Source: Candidatus Anammoxibacter sp. | Lineage (GTDB): Bacteria > Planctomycetota > Brocadiia > Brocadiales > Anammoxibacteraceae | NCBI GenBank assembly: GCA_021777055.1 | Contig: JAIQZO010000036.1 | Location: forward strand, 62,001-126,000 | DNA length: 64,000 bases | Direction: 5' to 3' | In this document: one piece after another, positions 34,976 through 43,658 of the stretch | Layout: each line of letters starts with the position of its first letter | Numbering within the stretch: position 1 is the stretch's first letter | Translations under genes and position numbers: made by a program | The notes under the pieces: generated by a model | What the model was told of the DNA's origin: nothing | What the model saw: the letters and a program-made list of their open reading frames with translations, nothing else | The model's database searches: none

Positions 34976-36760
34976 ATGACAGATAATAACCACACTGTAA
35001 TACTGGCAACTGATTGCGGAAGTACAACAACTAAGGCAATACTGATAGAAAAAAAAGGCAATGAATATCGCCAAACGTTTAGAGGAGAGGCGCCTACAAC
35101 TGTTGAAGCGCCTTTTGAGGACGTTACACGGGGAGTGCTCAACTCATTTTCGGAGGTTGAAGAAATATCTGGTCGCAAAATCCTTGACGGAGAAAATATT
35201 ATCACTCCCGCGAAAGGCGATACAGGTATAGACCTCTATATTTCAACCAGTAGCGCCGGCGGAGGATTACAGATGATGGTTGCAGGTGCAGTGCAATCAA
35301 TGAGTGCGCTAAGCGCGCAAAGGGCAGCTCTAGGCGCAGGTGCTATTGTTATGGACGTTATTGCGTCAAATGACGGCAGACTCCCCCATGAAAAAATAGA
35401 CCGGATAAGAAGGCTTAGACCAGACATGATATTGCTCTCAGGTGGAACAGATGGTGGTTCAATAACACACGTTGTAGAACTTGCTGAATATATTGCAGCC
35501 GCAAACCCAACCCCCAGGCTTGGCATATCATATAAACTACCAATAATCTTTGCTGGGAATAAAGATACAAGAGATACAATCAAGACGTGTTTAGAAGAAA
35601 AATGTTCTGTCCGTATAACAGAGAATATACGACCTACACTTGAAAGGGAAAACCTATTCCCCGCTAGGCAGGAGATTCAGGACCTGTTTCTCGAACATGT
35701 GATGGCACAAGCCCCGGGTTACAAAAAGTTAATGAAAATGGCACAAGCCCCCATAATGCCCACCCCTGCAGCAGTAGGAAACATAATGCAGACTATAGCA
35801 AAAAAAGAGAACATTAATATTGTCGGTGTCGATATTGGCGGTGCAACGACAGATGTGTTTTCTGTTTTTGATGGAGAATTTAATAGAACCGTTAGTGCAA
35901 ATCTGGGAATGAGCTACAGTGTTTCTAATATACTGGCAGAAACAGGAATTGAAAATATTGAGAGATGGATACCATTTGACATAGACGAAACGGATGTTAG
36001 AAACAGGATCAAGAACAAGATGATACGGCCTACTACGGTACCGCAACTCATAGAAGAACTGAAAATTGAGCATGCCCTGGCTAGAGAGGCGTTGAGACTT
36101 GCATTTGAACAGCATAAAGCCCTGGCCATTGGATTAAAAGGAGTACAAAAAGAGCGTGACATATCAGAGGCATTCGATCAAAATGACATTGATACATTGA
36201 TTGATATGAAAAGGCTTGACCTCTTGGTTGGGAGTGGAGGCGTGCTCTCCCATGCACCAAAGCGTGAACAATCAATGATGATGCTAATAGACGCATTTCA
36301 ACCCGAGGGTGTTACACGAATAGCGGTGGACAGTATTTTCATGATGCCACACCTGGGAGTACTTTCAACTGTAAATGAAAAGGCAGCTGCTGAGGTATTT
36401 GAAAAGGATTGCCTAATAAATTTAGGAACTTGCATCTCCGTTTCAAACATCAGTAAACTAAATGTTGACTGTGTAACGTTCAATCTAAATATAAACGGGA
36501 CAAACAAAGAAGGATTCCTGAAATCTGGAGAAATAGTATTAATTGAAATACCTACTGACGTCGAAGCAGAAATTGAAGTCATACCCAAAAGGGGTTTTGA
36601 TTTAGGTAATGGAAAGGGCCAAGCAATAAAAATCAAAATAAAAGGTGGTGTCGTTGGGCTGGTAATAGACGCAAGGGGAAGACCTTTAAAGATGGGTAAA
36701 GATAAAGAGGCAAATAAAAGACTTATCAACAGTTGGACAGATGTCTTTAAAGCATACTAA
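34976..36760 (+). CDS. GlmL/MutL-type ASKHA ATPase
   Basis: A 594-residue protein of the glutamate mutase L (MutL/GlmL) family. It starts with the ASKHA phosphate-1 motif ATDCGSTTTKAILIE and contains the repeated motif VGVDIGGATTDVFSVFDG (about 283-300), then VGSGGVLSHAPKR typical of the family. In clostridia GlmL is encoded with glutamate mutase and resembles reactivases of B12 enzymes. Here no GlmS, GlmE or other mutase subunit is adjacent; instead five membrane or membrane-associated proteins follow. Its role is thus probably different from reactivation of a mutase. ATP use is inferred from the motifs. Confidence 0.85.
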   Translation: MTDNNHTVILATDCGSTTTKAILIEKKGNEYRQTFRGEAPTTVEAPFEDVTRGVLNSFSEVEEISGRKILDGENIITPAKGDTGIDLYISTSSAGGGLQMMVAGAVQSMSALSAQRAALGAGAIVMDVIASNDGRLPHEKIDRIRRLRPDMILLSGGTDGGSITHVVELAEYIAAANPTPRLGISYKLPIIFAGNKDTRDTIKTCLEEKCSVRITENIRPTLERENLFPARQEIQDLFLEHVMAQAPGYKKLMKMAQAPIMPTPAAVGNIMQTIAKKENINIVGVDIGGATTDVFSVFDGEFNRTVSANLGMSYSVSNILAETGIENIERWIPFDIDETDVRNRIKNKMIRPTTVPQLIEELKIEHALAREALRLAFEQHKALAIGLKGVQKERDISEAFDQNDIDTLIDMKRLDLLVGSGGVLSHAPKREQSMMMLIDAFQPEGVTRIAVDSIFMMPHLGVLSTVNEKAAAEVFEKDCLINLGTCISVSNISKLNVDCVTFNLNINGTNKEGFLKSGEIVLIEIPTDVEAEIEVIPKRGFDLGNGKGQAIKIKIKGGVVGLVIDARGRPLKMGKDKEANKRLINSWTDVFKAY

Positions 36761-36783
36761 AATATTAGTATATATTCCCTGTA

Positions 36784-36946
36784 GACAGAATACTGGAGTC
36801 AGAATGCAGAATAAAAAAACAATGGGAGATTAACACCATATAACTGGGCGGTAAAAAGCTACTCACCGGTATACACAGTTTAAATATTAACCTGAAAACT
36901 AGTTCTGTTTTCTGTATTCCGGCCCCTGAATTCTGTATTCTGAATA
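36784..36946. repeat. GAATTC/GAATAC-word repeat between two cluster genes
   Basis: The left copy reads CAGAATACTGGAGTCAGAAT (36785 on) and the right part (36901-36946), read inverted, is rich in CAGAATACAGAATTCAG and GAATACAGAAAACAGA words. These words also surround the start of the four-helix-bundle gene at 9187. The 213-base space between the GlmL-like gene and the next gene is largely this element. Confidence 0.5.
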
Positions 36947-36973
36947 ATTACAAATATCACAATACTATATAAT

Positions 36974-38119
36974 ATGGCACACGCATATACACCGGGACTT
37001 AAAGTATCGGAAAAAGTACGGGTACTGAAAAAGCGCATACTACCACTAATTGGGAAGGTACTTGTAAATAAAAATGATGTAGTTTCATCCGACATGGTTG
37101 TAGCTGAGACCGCATTGCCAGGTAAGGTTCATTCAATAAATATTATCAATAAACTTGGTATTTCGCCTGGACGAATAAATGAATATATGCTAAAAAAGCA
37201 AGGAGATACCGTTAAAAAAAATGAACTGTTAGCGGAATCAAAACCCTGGCTTAAATTCCTGAGAGCAACATGCGTTTCTCCAATTGACGGTACAGTAGAA
37301 ACCATTTCATCAATCACAGGACAGGTACTGCTCAGAGAAAAACCAAAACCGGTTCAGGTTAACGCCCATATTGACGGAAGGGTTGTGGATACTATTGAAA
37401 ACGAAGGAGTCACGATCGAAACCACGGCTACTTATATTCAGGGTATATTCGGAATAGGAGGAGAAGTCACAGGTGAATTGAAAATTGGTGTTAAAAACCA
37501 GTCGGACTGTCTTTCACAAAATGAATTAGACGAAAGCTTTAGAGATAAAATAGTGGTTACCGGCGCGTTCATTGATTATGAAACATTAAAAAAAGCTATA
37601 GATGTTGGAATCAAAGGTATCATTGTAGGTGGATTTGACGATGGGACATTAAAAAGAATTCTTGGGTATGATATTGGAGTTGCAATAACAGGAACTGAGT
37701 CTATTGGTATTACGATAATCATCACGGAGGGTTTTGGTAAGATTGAGATAGCGCAAAAGACATTTGATCTCTTAAAACTGAGATCAGGAGAAAAGACATC
37801 AATTAATGGTGCTACTCAGATAAGGGCAGGTGTTGTCAGACCCGAAATTATTATACCATATCTTGATGAAATAAAAGCAGACAACCATCTCATCAGCGAT
37901 GGAATTAATACCGAAAATAACCAGACAGGAATCAAGATAGGAGACCCTATCCGCATTATTAGAAATCCTCTTTTTGGAAAAATAGGGGTTGTAAATGCAC
38001 TTCCTACAGACCCACAATTGGTTGAAACAGGTTCAAAATTGAGGGTTTTGGAAATAAAGTTCCCTGACGGTTCAGTTTCAATAGTACCAAGAGCAAACAT
38101 TGAGGCAATCGAACAATAA
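36974..38119 (+). CDS. Barrel-sandwich/KOW-like protein of the GlmL-like cluster
   Basis: A 381-residue soluble protein with two features readable by eye. Residues about 20-155 contain repeats of a lipoyl/barrel-sandwich-hybrid type (VAETALPGKVHSINIINKLG; TCVSPIDGTVETISS; NAHIDGRVVDTIEN), without an obvious lipoylation Lys context. Residues about 300-380 resemble a KOW-type beta barrel (KIGDPIRIIRNPLFGKIGVV followed by KFPDGSVSIVPRANIEAI). Between them, VTGAFIDYETLKKAIDVGIK looks Rossmann-like. RnfC/NqrA subunits have a similar start, but no cluster-binding cysteines are seen. Together with its neighbours this suggests a membrane-complex component (inference). Confidence 0.6.
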   Translation: MAHAYTPGLKVSEKVRVLKKRILPLIGKVLVNKNDVVSSDMVVAETALPGKVHSINIINKLGISPGRINEYMLKKQGDTVKKNELLAESKPWLKFLRATCVSPIDGTVETISSITGQVLLREKPKPVQVNAHIDGRVVDTIENEGVTIETTATYIQGIFGIGGEVTGELKIGVKNQSDCLSQNELDESFRDKIVVTGAFIDYETLKKAIDVGIKGIIVGGFDDGTLKRILGYDIGVAITGTESIGITIIITEGFGKIEIAQKTFDLLKLRSGEKTSINGATQIRAGVVRPEIIIPYLDEIKADNHLISDGINTENNQTGIKIGDPIRIIRNPLFGKIGVVNALPTDPQLVETGSKLRVLEIKFPDGSVSIVPRANIEAIEQ

Positions 38120-38133
38120 AAAAAGGAAAAGAC

Positions 38134-39093
38134 ATGAAAACTTTTTTTGTAAAACTTTCTGTGATTGTGTTAATCATTTTGGTTTTTTCAGACACAAAGG
38201 TTTTTGCCAGTAAAAAAATTGATACCAAGATTACAAATGATACCATAGCAACAAAAATACAGTTTTCGATTATAAACAGTTTCCCTTTGGCTACGGTTTC
38301 AACCGAATCAAAACCAAATAATTGGTTTGATATATCAAAGCTGAACAATTTAGTTATAATGATAGTGTTTTCTATAATAGTTCTCTATTTTATAAGGCAT
38401 GCACGTAAAGGTGGTGTGATAAAGCTACGGAAGATTAAAGGACTTGATGCAGTAGAAGAAGCTCTTGGCAGGGCAACTGAAATGGGAAAGCCTGTTCTCT
38501 TTGTACATGGACTTAGCTCTATGGGAAGCGTTTCCACAATCGCTGCCGTCAATATACTTGGAAGGATTGCAAAACGTGTAGCTGAGTATGAAACCAGCCT
38601 TAAGGTTGTTAATAATGATCCTATCGTTATGTCAGTGAGCCAGGAGGTTGTAAAAGAGGCATATTTTGAGGTTGGAAGGCCTGATGCATATAGAGAAGAA
38701 AATACATTTCTTGTTGCGGCAGAACAATTTCCATACGTTGCGGCCGTAAGCGGCATAATGAACAGAGAACGACCTGCGGCTAATTTCTACATGGGTTTTT
38801 TCTACGCTGAATCATTACTACTTGCAGAAACAGGTGCTGCAACCGGTGCAATCCAAATAGCAGGAACTGATTCATATACACAGCTACCATTTTTTATTAC
38901 AACATGCGACTATACATTAATGGGTGAAGAGCTCTATGCAGCCAGCGCGTATCTATCAAAAGAGCCGCTCCTTTTGGGAAGTCTCAGAGCACAGGACATA
39001 GGAAAGGGTATCCTGATAATCGTTCTCATCGCGGGCACAGCACTGGCAACATTCGGAGTAGAGTTCATTACCAAGATCTTTAATGCTCATTAA
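38134..39093 (+). CDS. DUF6754-like membrane protein
   Basis: A 319-residue protein with an N-terminal hydrophobic stretch that may be a signal (VIVLIILVFSDTKVFA), a second helix about 70-88 (NLVIMIVFSIIVLYFI), and a last helix near 285-310 (GILIIVLIAGTALATFGVEF). The soluble middle part carries conserved-looking blocks: EEALGRATEMGKPVLFVHGL, SMGSVSTIAAVNILGRIAKR, QFPYVAAVSGIMNRERPAAN and ETGAATGAIQIAGTDSYTQL. I recall this combination as the DUF6754 family, which has no known function. It follows the previous gene by 14 bases, so it is translationally close. Confidence 0.68.
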   Translation: MKTFFVKLSVIVLIILVFSDTKVFASKKIDTKITNDTIATKIQFSIINSFPLATVSTESKPNNWFDISKLNNLVIMIVFSIIVLYFIRHARKGGVIKLRKIKGLDAVEEALGRATEMGKPVLFVHGLSSMGSVSTIAAVNILGRIAKRVAEYETSLKVVNNDPIVMSVSQEVVKEAYFEVGRPDAYREENTFLVAAEQFPYVAAVSGIMNRERPAANFYMGFFYAESLLLAETGAATGAIQIAGTDSYTQLPFFITTCDYTLMGEELYAASAYLSKEPLLLGSLRAQDIGKGILIIVLIAGTALATFGVEFITKIFNAH

Positions 39094-39147
39094 TATTCAA
39101 TTTATAGATCAAAAACACTTTAACGATTTTAAACCAAAAGTAAAAAC

Positions 39148-39801
39148 TTGAATTTCCTAAAAAGAACCATACCACTGATTATCGCTTTTACAATGGGAAT
39201 AATGATGGCAGGGCAATATTACGTCCCAAGTCAGAGTTCTCAGGATTTATTGGAAGTAACAACAAGATGGGATAGAATTATAGCAGGGTTTGCCGTATTT
39301 ATAGGTGCTTACAGTTTGCTGCATCTTCATTGGAGTAAAATAAAGCAAAAGGTTGCTGGTTGGGGTTACAGCCTAATTGTATATATTGGAGCTGCAGGGA
39401 CAGTAGTATTTGGTTTATATAACGGTGGAGAGTTTTTCTGGCATGATAAGCAGGAAAACACCGCGTTTGACTGGATCTACAGTTATATTCAGGTTCCTGC
39501 CGGAGCTACAGTATTTTCTATCCTCGCATTCTTTATTGCATCAGCCGCTTACAGAACATTTCGTGCAAGAACTTGGGAATCGTCCCTTTTACTAATTACC
39601 GCTATCCTGGTGATGATAGGAAGGGTTCCCATTGGTACCCTTATCTCTGAACAGATACCTATCATTGCGGACTGGATAATGGCGGTACCAAATCTAGCCG
39701 CAAAACGTGGTATTCTCTTGGGTGTGAGCCTTGGAGCCATTGCCACCTCTCTAAAAATCATCTTTGGCATAGAAAAGGCATACCTGGGAGGAGATGAGTA
39801 A
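39148..39801 (+). CDS. Polytopic membrane protein of the GlmL-like cluster
   Basis: A 217-residue protein starting TTG (NFLKRTIPL) with about six hydrophobic segments: 7-25, 46-60, 73-92, 115-135, 144-165 and 185-205. A conserved-looking soluble loop follows the third helix (NGGEFFWHDKQENTAFDWIY). It ends in KAYLGGDE and its stop codon directly touches the next ATG (39801/39802), so the two are translationally coupled. No family name is offered. Confidence 0.65.
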   Translation: MNFLKRTIPLIIAFTMGIMMAGQYYVPSQSSQDLLEVTTRWDRIIAGFAVFIGAYSLLHLHWSKIKQKVAGWGYSLIVYIGAAGTVVFGLYNGGEFFWHDKQENTAFDWIYSYIQVPAGATVFSILAFFIASAAYRTFRARTWESSLLLITAILVMIGRVPIGTLISEQIPIIADWIMAVPNLAAKRGILLGVSLGAIATSLKIIFGIEKAYLGGDE

Positions 39802-40617
39802 ATGGAACGTTTGTTAAACATTGATCGGCGTATCATATTTCTCCTTGTTTTTATTGCGGTAGTAGTCTCCCTGCTTCTGAAGTTTGAATTACCGATACCA
39901 GCAACCAAGCCTGTTAGGGATATCTATGACAAAATCGAATCTCTAGGTGAAAATGATCATGTACTTCTTGCATTAGATTACGATCCTTCTTCCAAAGAAG
40001 AGTTACATCCCATGGCAATCGCCCTTCTAAGGCACTGCTTTGAAAAAGGCATTAATGTACTTGGTATGACATTGTGGCCAGGAGGTGCAGGTCTTGCGGA
40101 AAGTGCCTTTGTTTCCATTGGAAAAGAGTACAATATGGAATCTGGAAAAGACTATGTTTACCTTGGTTTTAAACCTGGACAGGCATCATTAATAATAAAT
40201 ATGGGAGAAAATCTCTTCACCGCATTCCCAAATGATTATTATGGAAATAATACCGTTGGCATGGCCGCACTTAATGGAGTTAATTCATTAAAAGATATTG
40301 ACTACGTTATAGATCTAGCAGCCGGGCAGACAATAGAGACCTGGATTGCATATGGAAAAGAAAAATATAAGTTTGATATGGCAGCTGGATGTACGGCGGT
40401 TATTGGCCCGGATATGTATCCATTTTTACAGTCAGGCCAATTGAACGGGTTAATGGGTGGATTGAAAGGTGCAGCAGAGTACGAATCAATAATCAACAGG
40501 AAAGATATGGCTGTAAGAGGTATGAGACCGCAAAGCGTGGTACACGTCCTCGTTATAATGTTTGTCTTCATAGGAAACGCATTATATTTTCTAAATAAAA
40601 GAAAGAGAAGCAATTAA
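39802..40617 (+). CDS. Membrane-anchored periplasmic-facing protein of the GlmL-like cluster
   Basis: A 271-residue protein with one helix at each end (RIIFLLVFIAVVVSLLLKF at about 10-28 and VHVLVIMFVFIGNALYFL near 246-263). The termini are positively charged (LNIDRR, KKRKRSN-like end), so by the positive-inside rule both lie in the cytosol and the 210-residue middle faces the periplasm. The middle has a Rossmann-like block with conserved Gly/Asp (LALDYDPSSKEELHPMAIAL; FKPGQASLIINMGENLFTAF; IDLAAGQTIETWIAYG). No known family. Coupled to the upstream gene by abutting stop and start. Confidence 0.65.
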   Translation: MERLLNIDRRIIFLLVFIAVVVSLLLKFELPIPATKPVRDIYDKIESLGENDHVLLALDYDPSSKEELHPMAIALLRHCFEKGINVLGMTLWPGGAGLAESAFVSIGKEYNMESGKDYVYLGFKPGQASLIINMGENLFTAFPNDYYGNNTVGMAALNGVNSLKDIDYVIDLAAGQTIETWIAYGKEKYKFDMAAGCTAVIGPDMYPFLQSGQLNGLMGGLKGAAEYESIINRKDMAVRGMRPQSVVHVLVIMFVFIGNALYFLNKRKRSN

Positions 40618-40738
40618 AACTTAGACGGTCAATGCCATTGTAATTAAAGAATCGCCCAGCTCACAGATTGAACAAGAATAAGTTAATAGATATTTTTTGA
40701 AGCAGACCTCAGGAAACATTTCTGATATTGAAATAAAC

Positions 40739-41491
40739 ATGAAAGATACTAAAAGTTTTACAATCTTAATTGGATGCGTAGTACTGTTTTTTATAACTAA
40801 TATTATACTTGTAATAACAGGCAAACTAGCATTCTCTTCAGATGGTTTCGGAATAATAGTCTCCGCGGGCTTAACCCTTGCCATGTATAGTTTTTTATAT
40901 AAAGATACACCTATCTTTAAGATTGCGGAAAATCTTTACGTTGGTGTCTCACTTGGTTATACAATAATTATTACATGGTTTAACTTTCTCAAACCTGACC
41001 TTTTTGATCCGTTGATAGTGCCAATCTTTTCATCAGGAAGTAATACGTCACCAAAATATTCGCTACTAATACCGTTAACACTAGGTATATTTATACTAAC
41101 AAGGTTTTCTCGTTCACTTTCATGGCTAAGCAGGTGGTCTTTTGCATACATTGTTGGCCTAGGGGCAGGAATTGGCATACCACGAATAATCTCCTCATTT
41201 ATACTCGAGCAAGTAGGTCCATCAATAAAACCTCTTTTCATTGAGGGAGAACCTTTTTTGTCTACTATTAATACACTTTTGATTTTACTTGGTGTAGTAT
41301 CTGTCCTCTTTTACTTCTTCTTTTCAATTGAGCATAAAGGTACAAGGGGAAGAATTTCTCAGATAGGTATCTGGTTTCTGATGATTTCATTTGGAGCATC
41401 ATTTGGTTATACGGTCATGGGTAGAATGTCATTGTTAATTGGAAGGATACAGTTTTTATTGAAAGACTGGCTTGGAATTATTAATGGGTAG
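40739..41491 (+). CDS. Polytopic membrane protein, last gene of the GlmL-like cluster
   Basis: A 250-residue protein from the ATG at 40739 (MKDTKSFTIL); an in-frame TTG at 40697 would extend it by 14 residues and cannot be ruled out, since neither start has a good Shine-Dalgarno. About seven hydrophobic segments are spread over the length (for example TILIGCVVLFFITNIILVIT, FGIIVSAGLTLAMYSFLY, LSTINTLLILLGVVSVLFYF). A conserved-looking block is FAYIVGLGAGIGIPRIISSF. It closes the co-directional run. A family could not be named. Confidence 0.6.
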   Translation: MKDTKSFTILIGCVVLFFITNIILVITGKLAFSSDGFGIIVSAGLTLAMYSFLYKDTPIFKIAENLYVGVSLGYTIIITWFNFLKPDLFDPLIVPIFSSGSNTSPKYSLLIPLTLGIFILTRFSRSLSWLSRWSFAYIVGLGAGIGIPRIISSFILEQVGPSIKPLFIEGEPFLSTINTLLILLGVVSVLFYFFFSIEHKGTRGRISQIGIWFLMISFGASFGYTVMGRMSLLIGRIQFLLKDWLGIING

Positions 41492-41584
41492 TGGCAAACT
41501 TATTGTAATTCATATATTTTAACAATCTGTTAATTTTTGTATGTAATTACCTACAAGAACTTTACTATAACTTTGCATATATAA

Positions 41585-41804
41585 TAAATACAAGTGTTAA
41601 ACAAAAAGATAGGCAAAGCAGAAGCACCTGTTTTTCTCTTTGAAACAAGTAGCATTAGATCAAAGACTTCAACGACAATATTCCAACACACAACCAACAC
41701 AAAACCAACATAGCATAACTACTACGCAGGCAATATGTTACAGGCTGGGGACATTTAAGCCCCCCACAACCCGACAACAACCTTACACTTGTTGTTCTTT
41801 TTTT
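41585..41804 (+). ncRNA. Possible small RNA with its own terminator
   Basis: An unusual strand-biased tract (41640-41780) is rich in A and C and poor in G (repeated CAACAC/CCAAC words), contains GGGG...CCCC pairs, and ends in ACAACAA (41774-41780) with TTGTTGT (41789-41795) and a T-rich run (41796-41804). The interval between the last cluster gene (41491) and the ABC gene (42059) has no coding gene. The family is unrecognised; this is a candidate only. Confidence 0.3.
41774..41804 (+). terminator. Rho-independent terminator
   Basis: ACAACAA-CCTTACAC-TTGTTGT followed by TCTTTTTTT. The 7-bp stem is AT-rich but the T-run is long. It could end the GlmL-like cluster transcript (283 bases past the last stop) or the candidate small RNA. 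Confidence 0.6.
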
Positions 41805-42058
41805 GCACCAAAACAATCAATAGGTAAGTTTAGTACCTAAAGAACCTTAGAAGATTTATGACAACTTTGCAAGTTAGGCACGCCATTTGCGTAAAATAAG
41901 TATATACCTAACAAATTAAGTTTTGGTTAAAATTTTCCCATACTACTTTATTTACATCTTTAAGTATCAAATGCGATGAGCCATAGAGGTTAAAAGTAGG
42001 CACATTACATTGATTGTATGAAACACGATACAACAGATAATATTGGTAAGCATGTATA

Positions 42059-42862
42059 ATGAACAATGTGCTAGAAGTAAAAGATTTAAAAACCTATTTT
42101 CTGGGAAAAAGGAGGTTGATAAAAGCTGTTGATGGTATAAGTTTTTCTGTTCCAAATGGAAAGACAATAGCAATCTTAGGTGAAAGTGGTTCAGGTAAAA
42201 GCATTACAGCCCATTCTATTATGCGCCTTATCCCAAAATCCATAGATAAAACAGTCTCAGGGCAAATACTCTTTCAGGACAAAAACCTGTTGGAAATACC
42301 CGAAAAAGAGATGGTGAAAATCAGGGGTAAGTTTATAAGCATGATTTTTCAAGAGCCGATGACTTCCTTAAACCCAGTAATGAAAATTGGCGATCAAATA
42401 AAAGAGGTCGCAATGTTTCACGAAGGCCTTAATAAACATGAAGCTAAAGAGAAAACGGTGGAGATACTTGGAAAACTTGCAATTCAAAGCCCTGGAGAGG
42501 TGTTTAATAAGTATCCATATCAAATGTCAGGAGGAATGAAACAAAGGATAATGATAGCAATGGCCATAATATGTACACCAAGATTACTTATTGCAGATGA
42601 ACCGACTACATCGTTAGACGTTACTATCCAGGCATTAATCATTGATATAATTAAGAAATTGCAAAGATCATTAAATATGTCTATAATATTCATTTCACAT
42701 GACTTAGGCGTCGTAGCTGAAGTTGCAGACTACATTGCTGTTATGTATGATGGTAAACTAGTAGAGCAAGGAGAAGTTAAAGCATTCTTTAGTGGACCAA
42801 AACATCCATATGCAGCCAAACTTCTAGAGTCATACCACGAGATAGGAGTTAAGAAACAGTAA
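42059..42862 (+). CDS. Oligopeptide/dipeptide-type ABC transporter ATP-binding protein (OppD/DppD-like)
   Basis: A 267-residue ABC ATPase with Walker A GESGSGKS, Q-loop segment FQEPMTSLNPVM, the signature MSGGMKQR and Walker B LLIADEPTTSLD, then the His switch in ISHDLGVV. The order and the SLNPVM motif are typical of the OppD/DppD half of peptide or nickel importers. It is shorter than a full OppD (about 320-330) because the C-terminal oligo_HPY cysteine-bearing segment is missing. No permease or substrate-binding protein is adjacent, so the rest of the transporter is elsewhere or the ATPases are shared. Confidence 0.92.
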   Translation: MNNVLEVKDLKTYFLGKRRLIKAVDGISFSVPNGKTIAILGESGSGKSITAHSIMRLIPKSIDKTVSGQILFQDKNLLEIPEKEMVKIRGKFISMIFQEPMTSLNPVMKIGDQIKEVAMFHEGLNKHEAKEKTVEILGKLAIQSPGEVFNKYPYQMSGGMKQRIMIAMAIICTPRLLIADEPTTSLDVTIQALIIDIIKKLQRSLNMSIIFISHDLGVVAEVADYIAVMYDGKLVEQGEVKAFFSGPKHPYAAKLLESYHEIGVKKQ

Positions 42863-43049
42863 ATGATTACCTGTTAGCTTAAATAACTTTTGCTCTTTTT
42901 CATTATTTGATTTATTATTACAATTGAGAAACATTTATTAATTGTTTTTATTTTTGAAAAGAGTAGCACATTTTATAATTGGTTTTGTATTATAATTAAT
43001 ATTACGGTAAATAATTACTGTATAAAAGATAAAAGTAATAGGATTTAGT

Positions 43050-43451
43050 ATGTCAAAAGGAAAAGTGCTTGTAATTGATGACGAGGATTTAATGTGCGAC
43101 CTTATAGAACAAGTTCTGGAAATCAAGGGCTACTCTATAACAACTATGACAAATAGTTCTGCTGCACTGGAAGAGATTGAGCAAAAGAAAGATTATGATG
43201 TTATCATAGCTGATATACGTATGCCAAAGGTTTCTGGAATAGATCTACTGCGTGCAGCAAATGCACAAAATATGGACTACCAGTTTATTCTAATTACAGG
43301 ATTTTATAATCTGCTTGCCCCAGATATATTAAAATTACTTAATCCATTTGGTTTTATAAAGAAACCATTTGATATCAACACACTTATTACAACTGTAGAA
43401 AAAGCCTTTGCAAAAAAGGATGAAATAAATGGTAAAAAAGACAAACAGTAA
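43050..43451 (+). CDS. Single-domain response regulator (receiver only)
   Basis: A 133-residue CheY-like receiver: acidic pocket VLVIDDEDL, phospho-accepting Asp55 in IIADIRMPKVSG, Thr in LITGF and the Lys in IKKPFDINTL. A short charged tail follows (KKDEINGKKDKQ). No output domain, so it acts through protein contacts or in a phosphorelay, possibly with a hybrid kinase encoded elsewhere. It lies between the two ABC ATPase genes, 187 and 207 bases away, so it is probably not part of one tight operon with them. Confidence 0.93.
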   Translation: MSKGKVLVIDDEDLMCDLIEQVLEIKGYSITTMTNSSAALEEIEQKKDYDVIIADIRMPKVSGIDLLRAANAQNMDYQFILITGFYNLLAPDILKLLNPFGFIKKPFDINTLITTVEKAFAKKDEINGKKDKQ

Positions 43452-43658
43452 GCAGCGAATGTTTAAATCTTTATAAATGTACATTTATATCAAATTTCCA
43501 TTTATAAAAATATGTTTGGCCTAACCCAGGTAAAGGATTAAGAGTTTCATGTATGATTTAATCTTTTCCCTGTGTTTTATAAAGTTAGGGCCTGCATTAA
43601 AGGGCTGACTACCTTACCCTTGACATTTAATTGTAACATCTCTCCAGAAAATAGTTTT

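Noticed and set aside
41640-41840. Open frame of 66 codons in the A/C-rich tract
   Set aside because: Crosses the terminator and has a biased Gln/Thr/Pro composition that follows from the DNA, not from a protein.
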